DNA of 64,000 nt from contig BSBM01000036.1 in the NCBI GenBank assembly GCA_027924585.1, positions 6,131,001-6,195,000 on the forward strand, written 5' to 3'. Below the pieces are notes generated by a model. That model was not told the origin of the DNA and did not search any database. It worked only from the letters and a program-made list of their open reading frames with translations. The DNA comes from Larix kaempferi. Taxonomy: Eukaryota > Streptophyta > Pinopsida > Pinales > Pinaceae. This document shows, one piece after another, positions 43,870-54,986 of this stretch; position 1 is the stretch's first letter; the number at the start of each line of letters is the position of its first letter. The translations under genes and the position numbers were made by a program.

Positions 43870-46800
43870 ATGCAAGTAGTCTCTTGGAATTGTAGAGGCT
43901 TGGGGAATCCATTGAAAGCTGACGCAGTTAACGATCTTATGAAAATTGAATCTCCCGAGATCCTTTTACTCCAAGAGACAAAAATTGCAGGGGACATCCT
44001 TCTTGATATCAGCAAGACAAAATGGAAGAAAAATGCAAGGAAGGCCATTAGTGCAAGAGGTTCTTCAGGCGGTCTTGCAACTTTGTGGTCAAAGGACATG
44101 TTTCAGTTAGAGAGATCCTTTGAGACTCAACACTAGATTTTCACCAAGCTTCGGCACATCCCAAGTAATTTAACCTTTTCTCTTTTCAATCTCTATGTTC
44201 CTGTTCTCTTCTTTGAAAAGAAAGATCGCTGGCATTCTCTTTCAGAATTTTCAGATTTAAATATCCCTACAAATATCATTTTAGCTGGAGACCTCAATAT
44301 AATGCTTGATCAGATTGAAAAGAGAGGAGGAAATAGCAGCAGGGATCATATGCTTCCCTTAGTGGAGGATCTAATTCAAACCTGGTATCTCCTTGATTTC
44401 AAGCCTTCGAAAGGTTTGTATACATGGACAAACAATAGAGCAGGAGTTGACCACATTTCAGCCCTCCTTGACAAGTTTCTTGTTCAGAGTTCTCTTCTGA
44501 TGGGAAAAAGATTAATCTCCTCCAAAATTCTCCCAAAGCTTACCTCAGACCATAAGCCTATTCTCCTAATTTTGGAAGAGGAAGAAAACTTGGGTCCATT
44601 GCCTTTTCGTTTTATCCCCCTTTGGTTAGAGAAAGATGGGTTCTTGGAAGTTGTTCAAACAACTTGGTCCACTCCAGTCACAGGGTCACCTAGCTACGTA
44701 TGGGAGTAGAAACTTAAGACGGCTAAGTATGCTCTGAAACGTTGGATCAAAAATCCTCAGAATACCCCCTCCAGCTATAGAAGAGAGACTGTTCATCTGC
44801 TTGCAGATTTGCAATTGGAAATGGAAAGCAAAGTAATCACCACCTCAGAAATGGAAAAGGAACATGCTACCCAATTCAAATCTTTCTGTTCCTTTTGCCA
44901 AGAAGAAGAGTATTGGAGGCTTAAGTCTCGTAGCTTGTGGCTTAAAGCTGGAGACCGTAACTCCTCTTTCTTCCATAGGCAATACCGCGCTCGCCTCTCT
45001 CGAAATCACATTTCAGAAATTACCTCCTCAGATGGGACAGTCCACAAAGGTCAAGACCAGCTTAAATTTGCAGCAGAAAATCATTTCCACAATATTTATC
45101 ATGAAGATGGAGTTAGCTGTGAGGAGGACACTTCTGACTTTCCCTCACACATCCCTTCTCTTATCAGCAGGGAGGAAAATTCTGGTCTCATGAATCCATT
45201 TTCTGAAGAAGAAATTTGCAAAGTTATCTGGTCTATCGAGCCCGACAAAGCACCAAGATCGGATGGTTTCTCAATTCACTTTTATAAATCTTGCTGGGAA
45301 ATAATCAAAAAATATTTGCTGAGAATGATCAATTCTTTCCAACAAAAAGCTAAAGTGGGAGGTAATATCAACTCCACCTTTTTAGCTTTAATTCCTAAAG
45401 ATGTGAGCCCTGGATCTTTTGAGAGATTCAGGCCAATTTCTTTGTGTAATGCCTCGTATAAAATTCTTGCCAAGTTAATGGCAAACAGAGTAAAACCGCT
45501 TCAAGAGAAGCTCATCTCTCCAATGCAAGGTGGATTTATTAAAGGTAGACATATCTTGGATAATTTTATTCAATTTCAAGAAGCCATGCACTATAGCCAT
45601 CAGTGGAAGGAGCAAGGGATGCTCATTAAGCTCGACATGACAAATGCATTTGACTGGGTAAATCTCTCTTTTCTTTACAGAGTCCTTCATTCTTTTGGTT
45701 TTAGCACTGATTTTGTCAATTTGATAAAGGCTTGTATCGAAAAGCCATGGATAGCCCCGTTAGTAAATGCAAGACCTATTAATTATTTTCAAGCCACGAG
45801 GGGAATAAGGCAAGGCTGCCCTCTCTCCCCCTTCCTGTATATCTTGATGGCAGATTCTTTAAGTAGAAAGCTAGCAGAAGCAAAGAGAGCAGGGATAGCT
45901 CCATGTATTAGGGTGATGACGGGCCTCGATCCGTTAAACCATGCCTTATTCACTGATGACTCTCTTCTCTTGGGTGCAGCCTCCATAAAGATAGCTAAGG
46001 TATTCAATGAAATCCTCCAAAGTTTCTGCATCATTTCTGGTGCTTTCATCAATAAAAGGAAAAGTGCAATTTATGGATGGAACGTTGAAATTCAACTTAT
46101 ACAGAGAATTGCTAATTTTTTGGCTTCTCGGGCTATGCCACATGGGAAAAAATAAACTATCTTGGATTTCCCTTAACCCTGGGATCTAACAAAGTTGTGC
46201 TATGGAATGAAGTTCTCTTCAAATTAAAGAGGAAAATTGTAGCTTAGGGAGGGCATTGGCTCACTACCGCTGGAAAACTTATTCTTATAAAATCGGTGCT
46301 CTCAGCCTTACCCATCTATCAAGTATCCTTCCTCCTGGATCCTAACGCGTTCATGGATCAGGTTTCAAAGTTGATTAGAGATTTTTTATGGCGAGGAGGT
46401 AAAGGTAATCAGAAGAAGTTTCATCTTGTAAACTGGGACATTGTTAAATGCCCAATTTCTGAAGGTGGCTTACAGATCCGTGATCCTGGTCTTGATAACT
46501 TAGCGTTAGGAAGCAAAATTCTATGGAAACTGTATTCTAATGGCAGACATCCTGTTAGCCAACTATTAAGGAAAAAATATCTCAGCGGTGTCTCTTTAAG
46601 AAATCTCCAGGCAGGAAACACCAAAAGGAACGCTGCTTTGGAATTTATGTCACCGGGGATTGGAGTTTTTCCAAAAACACTTGTACAGAATCCCTAGAAT
46701 AGTAATAATACCTTGTTGTGGCACGATTGTACCATGGGATATTCCCCCATTGAAAATGATGAAGAGCTAAACAGAATTCAGGATTGGCTTTCTCTCCACG

Positions 46801-48170
46801 CACTTCATAATTTGGCTGACATTTTGGTATGGGATGACGCAGGGAATCGGCATTCGTGGGCCTTTCCTAGCATTCCAGATCACCTTCACGCTCAGTTGAA
46901 GCTCCTCTTATCAACCCTGACGGATTTGGCCCCTGTCCATCTACATGATTCGGATAAATGGGGATGGGGGAAGACCGGGATATATACTGCAGTGCAGGGT
47001 TATGCATCTCTTCAAATTCAGAAAGTTATGAATCATCCAGCGTCCTTCTGGAAATAGGTTTGGGATCCTCTTGGCCTTCCCAAGGTTAATTTCTTTTTTT
47101 GGGTTTTAATGCATAAGAAAGTTCTGACCGGTGAAAACCTGCTCAAAAGAGGTATTATTGGTCCACATAGATGTGCAATGTGCAGCAAAGACCTCGAAAC
47201 AATGGATCATTTGTTTCTTGATTGTCCATTTGCCCAGGAAGTTTGGAAAATCTTCCTCCATGGTCTCAATGCCATTGCTCCAACTCAGATTTCAGTGGTT
47301 GCACTTTTCTCTGCTTGGAAGTTGCGTTATTCCCTTGTGATTCCTGTCAAGTCCCTTTGGAATCGAATCTGGAAGGCTATCCCCAAATATGTGTGTTGGA
47401 ATTTATGGCTGGCCATAAATGATAAGATCTTTAATATCTCTTTATGCTCTCCTTCAAAGGTGGTTGTCAACGCTAAAGCTTCCCTTCTTGAAACATTGGC
47501 CCATCTAACCTATAAGAAAGACAGCTCTCTTTGCCCAGAAGAAAAGAAATGGTTGGGAACTTTTATTTTCAGGGATAGGGAAAAATTTATTGTTTGTCCC
47601 TATAACACTACAGGATGGCGATTAAGAGATCCGGATCCAATATTCCAAACCTAGTGGAGGAAACAGGGCAAAGTTTCTATTTTCTTTGACGAAGCTTCTA
47701 AGGGAAACCCTAGGACTGTTGGAGCAAGCGGAGTATTATACTCTTCGGCCGGTTCTAGAAAGGATAGTTTTAGCTAGGGTCTTGGTCAAAGAACTAATAA
47801 TTAGGTAGAAATCCTCGGGATGCTAAAAGCTTGCCAGATAGCTCGAGATAATGATATGCGAGAAATTCAAGTTTTTGGAGACTCGAAAATTTTGATAAAA
47901 ATTCTGAATACGGAGGATCATTTCAACAATCCTACTCTCAATAAGATTCTGCAAAGGCTGCGTTATTTGTTGCACCACTTCGTCTCCTCTCATTTTTTCC
48001 ACATTCTTCGCAGATCAAATACGAAAGCAGATCTCAAAGCAAACCTGGGCTGCCTCCTACCTCAAGGAGCCTTCAGCAAAAATATGAAGCTCCCTCACAG
48101 GTCCCTATTCCCTGAAATAATGTCCTGTTTGGAATTGAAATCTGTTCTTCAAAGAAGCTGGATTTGGTAA
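43870..48170 (+). pseudogene. ORF2 of L1-N: endonuclease, reverse transcriptase, zinc finger, RNase H (decayed)
   Basis: The start MQVVSWNCRGLG is the usual beginning of the apurinic-type endonuclease (LLQETK, AGDLNI, SDHKPI). RT follows (about 45180-46150) with RPISLCNASYKI, GGFIKGRHILDN, LDMTNAFDWV, GIRQGCPLSP and the catalytic FTDD. A frameshift lies near 46140. A zf-RVT finger (RCAMCS...DHLFLDC) is at about 47170-47225. An RNase H of the plant RVT_3 type starts near 47670 (FFDEASKGNP, FGDSKILIK). Internal TAG stops lie at 44134, 44707, 46245, 46695, 47055, 47652, 47775 and 47802. The final stop is TAA. It copies the LINE RNA at the target site. Catalytic residues are mostly preserved, so inactivation is by stops. 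Confidence 0.93.
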
Positions 48171-48253
48171 CTTTGTAATCTTGGTTGCTTTGGCTTCGGC
48201 CGAACCGCTTCTAATTCAATACAAATAACCGTTTCAGTTTAAAAAAAAAAAAA
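48171..48253 (+). other. 3' UTR and A-tail of L1-N
   Basis: A 70-bp 3' UTR ends in GTTT followed by 13 A, then GCTAG of the host LTR. This is the normal LINE 3' end. Confidence 0.8.
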
Positions 48254-48744
48254 GCTAGAATGGTGGTAGCTATCTCTGAGAAGATATGTGGTCATTATGC
48301 TCATTTGTGACAAGCTGAATACAAAAAGAGGCTTAAAGGGCCTATTTATCATAAGCATGAGGGAAAGAATCCCCAACATCCAAAAACCTAACTCTATAAG
48401 ATGAACTGTCATAAAGTTTGCGGCCCCAAGGAGGTTAGTTGAACAATCAACTTCCCGGGCTCATAACTTTTGCATACGATCTGGTTTGGGGTGCGCGATA
48501 GCCCATTGGAAATTTCTATCCGAGATTTACAACTTTCAATTGGAGAAAATTGCATGTCATTGGAAACCATTTGCCCCCCCCCCCCTTGAATCGCCGAAAA
48601 ATGTTATTTAGGGCCTCAAAACGGCCTCGAAAGTTTAGGACCCGAAAAACCGTAGAAAAATTACTAGAAAATTGCCAAAATGGGAAACTTTTTTGAGCCA
48701 GTGGAATAGGAGGGTGGCCACCAATATCCATCGGGATCAAAGGA

Positions 48745-51700
48745 ATAATGGGAGGTTCTTGATAGAAAGGCACTAGGAGAAATACGACTATGCCTAGCTT
48801 CGTCGGTGACTTTCAATATTTCAAAAGAAAAGACAACGGAGGATCTGATGAATGCATTGGCTAAATTGTATGAAAAACCCTCGGCCTCCAACAAGGTATT
48901 TCTAATGAAGTGTTTATTTAATATGAATATATCAGAAGGTGGGTCTATTGCTGACCATTTACATGAATTTAATACAGTTACTAATCAACTAAGTTTTGTA
49001 GGAGTGAACTTTGATGATGAGGTTAGTGCTTTTCTAATCTTGTGCTCATTGCGAGAAAGCTAGAATGGCTTGGTCATGGTTGTAAGTAACTCTATCTCTG
49101 GTTTAAACACTCTAAATTTTGATGATGTTGTTGGTGTTATTCTTAGCAAGGAAATGCAATGGAAAAACACATGTGAGACATCAGGTAATGTGTTGAGCAT
49201 GGAAATTGGGGGAAGACAAAGGGAGAGAGGAAAGATCCCAAGTAATCATGGGAAGTCTAGGAAGGGTAGATCAAAGTCTATACTGGGAAATATAGAGTGT
49301 TGGAACTGTGGGAAGAAAGGACATATGAAAAAAGACTGCAGATCTCTAAAGAAGAAAGGTGTTGGACAACATGAGACTACTCAAGAAGCAAATGTAGCAA
49401 GTGATGTGTTACAAAATGATTTGATTCTTGCATTAGATAATACTAGTGATTACTGGGTAGTAGATTCAGGGGATTCATATCATACTACACCCCATAAGAA
49501 ATATTTTCATGATTATGTTCAAGGTAATTTGGACATGTTTTATTGGGTGATGATGAACCATGTAAAATTGTTGGATTGGGTAAGGTATGGATAAAGTTAA
49601 AGAATGGAAATGAATGGTTTTTGAAAGATGTAAGGCATGTTTCTGCTATGAAAAGAAATCTAATCTCAATAGGGAGATGTTGGTTGTTTATCTACGTTTG
49701 GAGAAACGTGGTGGAAGATCACTAAAGGATCGTTGGTGATAGCAAAGGAGACGGGATAGGTACATTGTATTGATGTCTTCATGATACTGATTATTCTATC
49801 TCTCCAGCTTCCACAAGAACATATACAACATTGTGGCATCATAGGCTTGGCCACATGAGTGAGAAGTGGATGCAGATTCTCCATTCAAGGAAGCTGCTGC
49901 CAGATTTGAAACAGGTTAGTTTGGAATTCTGTGAGAATTGTGTTTATGGAAAACATAAGAGATTCGTATTTCTAAGAGTTGGGAAGCAAAAGAAGAGTGA
50001 AAAGTTAGAGATTGTGCATATAGATGTATGGGGATTGGCTCAGGTACAATATCTTGGTGGCTCTCATTATTATGTTACTTTTATTGATGATGCACTAGAA
50101 AAACTTGGGTTTATTGCATTCAATAGAAATCTGATATTTTTGCCACTTTTAAGAAATGGAAAGCTTTGGTTGAGAATGAGACAGGAAAAAGGTTGAAGTG
50201 TCTCATATATGATAATGGAGGTGAATATTGTGGCAAGTAGTTTGATAGTTACTATTCATACCATAGGATTCGTAAAGAGAAGACAGTCCCAGGAACACCA
50301 CAAGGAAATGGTGTGTCAGAAAGCATTTATTCATATTGATAAAGAAAATAGGAAAAATATTGAGGCTAAATCCAATAAGTGTATATTTATTGGATATGGG
50401 ATTGATGGATTTGGTTATCACTTATGGGATTATGAAATCACAAAATCATTAGGAGTAGATATGTGGTATTCAATGAAAAGGTCATGTATAAATATCAGTT
50501 GCAGAGAAAGAAAGAGAAAAAGGAAAACACAGAATACACATTGCTCGATGAAATCAAAGAAAATGAAACTCCAAAGGCACCAGAAAATGAAGAACAACAA
50601 TAGGTACCTCAAACTCCTGCAGGTGTTAGAAGATATACCAAGTTAAGTAGACCCCCTAAATGATATTCTCCTTCATTGTATTATTTATGGATGATTGATT
50701 CTAGTGAACCATAATTTTATGAAGAAGCAATGCAGGTGGAAACTAGAAAGAAGTGGGAGCAAGGCATGAATGAGGATATGGACTTCTTGGTAAGAAACCA
50801 GACATGGGATTTGGTTTAGTTGCATGTAGGTAAAAGAGCATTGTAGAATAAATGGGTTTATAGGTTGAAGGAAGAAGATGGAGGCAAGAAGCAGTACAAG
50901 GCCAGACTTGTTGTAAAGGGGTTTGCACAAAAGAAAGGTATAGATTTTGATGAAATATTTTCTCATGTTGTTAAAATGATTTCAATTAGGACTATTTTAA
51001 GTCTAGTGGTGGTAGAATATTTGCATCTTGAACAGTTAGATGTGAAAACAACCTTTCTCCATGGGGATTTGGAGGAAGATATTTATATCCAACAACCTCG
51101 GGGGTATGAGATAAAAGGGAAGAAGAATTTAGTATGCAGGTTGAAGAAGAGCTTGTATGGCCTGAAGCAATCTCCAATGTAGTGGTATTTGAAATTTGAC
51201 AAGTTTATGATAAAACAAGTTTATAGTAGATGTCATTCTAACCATTGTGTTTATTTCAAGAGGCTAGATAATGGAAGATATATTATCTTTTTATTGTATG
51301 TGGATGACATGCTTGTTGCAGGGTCTAACATGCAGGATATTAATGTGCTCAAAAGCAAATTAGCCAATTCATCCTCGATGAAGGATTTGGGTGTTGCAAA
51401 GCAAATCCTTGGTATGAGAATAACAAGAGACAGGAAAAATCGCAAATTGACATTGTCTCAAGGTGAGTACATAGAAAAGGTGTTGGAGAGGTTTATAATG
51501 CAAGATGAAAAACCAATTAGTACACCTTTGGCCAGCCATTTCAAACTAAGGAGATGTGTCCCAAGACACGGGAGGAAATAAAATACATGTCCAAGGTCCC
51601 TTATTCATCAGCAGTTGGCAATCTGATGTATGCGATGGTGTGCACAAGACCAAATATTGCACATCTAGTGGGAGTTGTGAGCAAGTATATGAACAATCAA

Positions 51701-52334
51701 TGTAAAGAACATTGGAAGGCAGTAAAGTGGATTCTCAAGTATTTGAGAGGTACTACTACTCATGCATTATGTTTTGGAGGCTCAGACACTGTTCTACAGG
51801 AATATGGCAGTTGATAAAGATAGAAGGAGAAGCACCATAGGGTATGTCTTTACTGTAGGTGGATCAAAAATAAGTTGGCTTTCAAAACTGCAAAAGGTTG
51901 TTTCACTTTCAACAATGGAAGCAGAGTATGTTGCTGCTACAGAGGCTAGTAAAGAGATGATTTGGCTATAGAGGTTCATGGAGGAATTGGGTAAGAAGCA
52001 GGAGAATAACAGGTTGTACAATGACATCCAAAGTGCCATTCACATTGCAATCAACTCAACCTTCCATTCTAAAACTAAACATAAACAACTCAAGTACCAT
52101 TTCATACGATTTGTTCTAGAAGATGAACTGTTGAAGTTGGAAAAGATACATACTAGCTAGAATCCTGTATATATGTTGACCAAAGTAGTAACTAGAGAGA
52201 AACCGAGTTCCTACTCAGTTTGAGTTGGCTTTCAAGCATGAAGCTGAAGATGAGAAATTTACCAAGTCCAATGAAGCATAGTCCAACAGATGCAGTAGTG
52301 GTGGAGTTGTTGTGATCAGTCTCCAAGAGGAAGA
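48745..52334 (+). pseudogene. gag-pol of CopA, distal part (decayed)
   Basis: Gag resumes at about 48775 (TFNISKEKTTEDLM, LYEKPSASNK). It has a CCHC knuckle (CWNCGKKGHMKKDC) near 49300-49341, then the protease region (WVVDSGDSYH) near 49455, where Gly-Asp follows the active-site Asp-Ser. The pre-integrase zinc domain is WHHRLGHMSEKW at about 49834. The integrase core is internally deleted (jump near 50325, from NGV to FIHIDKENR). RT (LDVKTTFLHGDLEE, LYVDDMLVAG at about 51295) and RNase H follow. RNase H lacks its expected VDSD segment near 51808. Stops at 49061, 50817, 50844, 51179, 51969 and 52158 are TAG; the one at 50712 is TAA. Several frameshifts are present. Non-functional. Confidence 0.88.
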
Positions 52335-52335
52335 T

Positions 52336-52830
52336 TGTTGGTTGTGGAGCCTGATTATCTTCCTGATTCAAAGATCTTGTTCTTCACCCATGTTTCTACC
52401 CCAGTTTTATATGTTGTTCAGGTGGACTGTACACTCGTCCCAGTGGGGGGGGTGCGGGGAGGCTTAGCCAATGGGTTTTTTTTTGCCAATGGTTTACGAG
52501 CCCATGGTATTGGGTAACTAGTGGTATTTTTCCATGGTAATCCCTCTTTAAAAGGAATGCATTATAATACGGTTGTGTATTGTAAAAAAATATCTTTATG
52601 ATTGTGTGAGAGAGAATGTGATAGAGTGAAGAGGAAATTGCGGCAGATGTGTTGCGGGTTGTATCCCTTCATTTGTTGGACGAAATAATAAAAGGAATGA
52701 CAATTTCTCTTTGGACGTAGCCCATATTGGGTGAACCACATATATTGGTGTCTCTCTTGTATTATGTTTTAGGTGTTTTATTTATGCATCTTGTTTTATG
52801 TTATTGTTCTGCGATCCTATTTTTCTAACC
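52336..52830 (+). repeat. 3' LTR of CopA
   Basis: It starts TGTTGGTTGTGG and aligns with 34839-35327. A G-rich run is present at the same place (52443-52460) with different run lengths. It is preceded by a purine-rich PPT. Confidence 0.88.
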
Positions 52831-52835
52831 AAAAG

Positions 52836-53709
52836 TTTTGTCTAGGAAGGTGTTTCCTTGGTTGAAATGTTCATTGATTTGTTGGGGCAACGTGATGATT
52901 TTGGAGATTCTTCTATGAACGAACCATTTTGTTGGTCAGGTCCTACATTAGATATGCAAAACTTGTTGTTACTTCATTTCTTTCAGGATCGACTTCTCTC
53001 TTCATATATGCGGTTTCATTTCTTTCAGGATCGACTTCTCTCTGCAATCATGTTTCTTTCAATCTTAAGTGCCATAGAAAATGTCACTTTCAAAGTCCCT
53101 GCATCCTTTTCCCTAAAATGATTCAAAATAAAATAATAATAAAGTTTCTTCATTAGGATGCACATTTCTAGGAACTTTATTATAAAGCTTGATGAAATGA
53201 TTATTAAATTATGAAACATACCCATTCTCATCCTTTCAAGTTGTATGCAACTCTCTTAACAAAAGGGAATTGTCTTGCTTATAATCCCACTTCCTCATGA
53301 ATTTTCTTTTGAAGGAATGCCATATGTTGATGGAAGCATCCTTAAGGGATTTATACTAGGTTCATGCATCTCGTTCAAGTGTTTGCACGGATATTTTCAT
53401 CACCACGTCCTCATATTCAACCTCCAATTCATCTGTGAACTTAAAGATTATGGTGAGATTATCATCGATAGAGATTACGTCATTCCCATCAAATTTTGGA
53501 AGCCGCTTACGATAGTCACTTGCAGGCATATCGCGAGGTTGGTTCGGAATTGAGGCAAAACTCAGAGGAGCATATATTGTAAATGAAAATTTAATTACAT
53601 GAGCCGCCATTGTATTAGTCTGAGATGAGACTGATACTAAAGAAGTTGCAAGTAAAGATGAAGAAGAAGATCTTACTGGAGAGCTTACCACAAGAGAAGA
53701 ACTAACCAT
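52836..53709 (-). pseudogene. gag of gypsy element W (proximal part)
   Basis: The minus strand starts with a Ser/Val-rich leader (MVSSSLVVSSPVRS). It then shows a Gag capsid domain (LPKFDGNDVISIDD, FKFTDELEVEYEDVVMK, FMRKWDYKQDN, FNNHFIKLYNKVP) with several stops. The protein sequence leads straight into 34838 when CopA is removed. Copies of 42 bp in tandem (52973-53014, 53015-53056) duplicate 14 codons in frame. It is old and non-functional. Confidence 0.75.
52973..53056. repeat. 42-bp in-frame tandem duplication in W gag
   Basis: 'TTCATTTCTTTCAGGATCG' starts at 52973 and again at 53015. The first 29 bases of the two units are identical. Confidence 0.85.
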
Positions 53710-53990
53710 GGATCAACTTACCGTGATATTCGCAGTGGGTGATGGAATGGTACCTACATGGGGCCAGTTGTGATTGTGAAGTCACTCTCATAATCGAACG
53801 ATCTTTGTAGTAACTTCCTATTCTTTCTTTGGAACAACTGTTGTTGTTAATCAAGGCCCAAATTAATACCTTGTATGGGATCAAATCGAGATGATCTTCT
53901 AGTATTTTCAGGATGATACAATCCTAAAGACAATGGATTCACTATTACTTCACCAATGTTGTTTAGATCTCCCAAGGACTGACAAAAATT

Positions 53991-54009
53991 CCCCAACAAC
54001 GGCACCAAT
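53991..54009 (-). other. Primer-binding site of element W (Asp-tRNA type)
   Basis: On the minus strand the sequence is TGGTGCCGTTGTTGGGGA, one of the standard Athila/Tat-type sites, directly beside the LTR start at 54011. Confidence 0.85.
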
Positions 54010-54010
54010 T

Positions 54011-54364
54011 TGTTAGCACGCAAATCCGCACTTGTAAATAGTCAAAATGGATTAGTGAAATCTATTTGTAGAGCATGCAACTTGTAGGAAATGTATCCCT
54101 CGTGTCACTGATAAATTCCTCTTTGTTTGGGCTAGTGCATGCCAACCACAAGGGGGGTCCCTAACTTGTTATATGTTGCTAATATACCTACAAATCTATG
54201 TTAAAACATGGATAAAAGGCAATGAAATATGGTAATAAAACATGAGATATATGAGTCTAAATGAAAGCAACATTATGTTTGATCAATATAAGGCTGCAAA
54301 ATGAATTAAAATGACATGAAAATCCTATGAATTAAACTCGAATTTGCAATTAAAATTTTATAAC
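54011..54364 (-). repeat. 5' LTR of element W, first part
   Basis: It starts TGTTAGCACGCAAATC beside the PBS. It is interrupted by solo LTR S2 at 54365 and resumes at 54987. The outer end to the right could not be fixed. No partner LTR was found in the window. Confidence 0.65.
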
Positions 54365-54981
54365 TGATCCGGATTTATGTGGGAACGAAATAAAAGAGCA
54401 TTTATAGAATCAAATACAGAGATATATTGCAAAGAACACGGTGATACAGTAAACACATATTCTATTAAATAGCGGAAATAGAATAGACTGTAAAATACAA
54501 TAGCTAGAATGGTGGTAGCTATCTCTGAGAAGATATGTGGTAGCTATGCTCATTCGTGCCAAGGTCAATATAAAGAGAGGCTGAAAGGGCCTATTTATCA
54601 TAAGCATGAGGGAAAGAATCTCAAACATCCAAAAACCTAACCCTAGAAGATGAACCATCATAAAGTTTGCGGCCCCAAGGTGGTTAGTTGAACAATCAAC
54701 TTCTTGGTGTCATAACTTTTGCATACGATCTCCATTTGGGGCGCTCAATAGCCCATTGGAAAGGCCTATCTGAGATTTACAACTTTCAACCGAGAAAAAT
54801 GAATGTTGTTGGCAACCATTTGGCCCCCCGAATCGCCAAAAAAGGTTGTTTAGGGCCTCAAAACGGCTCCGGAAGTTCAGGACCCGAAAAATTGCTAAAA
54901 ATAGCAAATTACCAAAATTTCCAGAAGACTGTTTTGAGCCAATTGGAAGAGGTGAGCCGCCACCGATATCCACCTGGATCA
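54365..54981 (+). repeat. Solo LTR S2 (617 bp)
   Basis: It starts TGATCCGGATTT and ends CCTGGATCA, with a perfect target duplication ATAAC (54360-54364, 54982-54986) and no interior. It matches the two halves of S1, which proves the S1 boundaries and the LINE insertion point. The orientation shown is that of the alignment with S1. Confidence 0.9.
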
Positions 54982-54986
54982 ATAAC

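Larger units (their letters stand above)
35928..43895 (+). pseudogene. ORF1 of L1-N, RNA-binding Gag-like protein, split by CopB
   Basis: The ATG at 35928 opens a frame with an in-frame TAG at 36033. A DUF4283-type domain (KRFRGLCPSPKAIEAW, GFFIFVFD, PVWVHLPHLP) is interrupted at 36379 and resumes at 43022 in the same phase after CopB and one target copy are removed. A CCHC knuckle (CRHCHGYGHFARYC) at about 43267-43308 suggests RNA binding. Further TAG codons lie at 43443, 43446 and 43554. The tail is Ser/Lys-rich. The stop at 43893 overlaps the ORF2 start by 26 bp. The role in the LINE particle is inferred from the family. Confidence 0.85.
35694..48252 (+). mobile_element. L1-N: full-length L1-type LINE with internal copia insertion
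   Basis: The element runs from a 5' UTR (from 35694) through ORF1 and ORF2 to an A-tail (48241-48252/3). It is flanked by AGCTA (35689-35693 and 48253-48257), which is short for a LINE target duplication but restores the LTR sequence on removal. Without CopB it is about 5.9 kb, normal for a complete plant L1. A complete 5' end is uncommon. It is dead: 12 internal stops in the two ORFs (all TAG) and one frameshift. Confidence 0.88.
35552..48739 (+). repeat. Solo LTR S1, interrupted by L1-N
   Basis: The two parts (35552-35693 and 48253-48739) together match the uninterrupted solo LTR S2 at 54365-54981. It starts TGATCCGGATTT and ends GGGATCA. Flanks GAGGA (35547-35551) and AAGGA (48740-48744) fit a slightly decayed target duplication. 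No interior remains, so the parent element was lost by LTR-LTR recombination before the LINE arrived. A C13 run lies near 48575-48587. Confidence 0.85.
34839..52830 (+). mobile_element. CopA: Ty1/copia element carrying a three-deep nest
   Basis: The LTRs are at 34839-35327 and 52336-52830. An initiator-Met PBS follows the 5' LTR, and a purine-rich tract (CAAGAGGAAGA) precedes the 3' LTR. The flanks GAAAG (34834-34838) and AAAAG (52831-52835) are a slightly decayed target duplication. The gag reading frame of host element W rejoins exactly when CopA is removed. CopA's own gag is interrupted at 35552 by solo LTR S1, which contains L1-N and CopB. Without the nested material CopA is about 4.8 kb. 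Confidence 0.9.

Noticed and set aside
289-52334. The many in-frame TAG codons could mean a reassigned code (TAG read as Gln), as in some ciliates and algae.
   Set aside because: The intact Chromo-N frame of 1439 codons has no internal TAG, and some TAGs fall where Trp rather than Gln is expected. Frameshifts and active-site losses show the TAG-bearing elements are simply dead. Deamination at CHG sites explains the pattern better.
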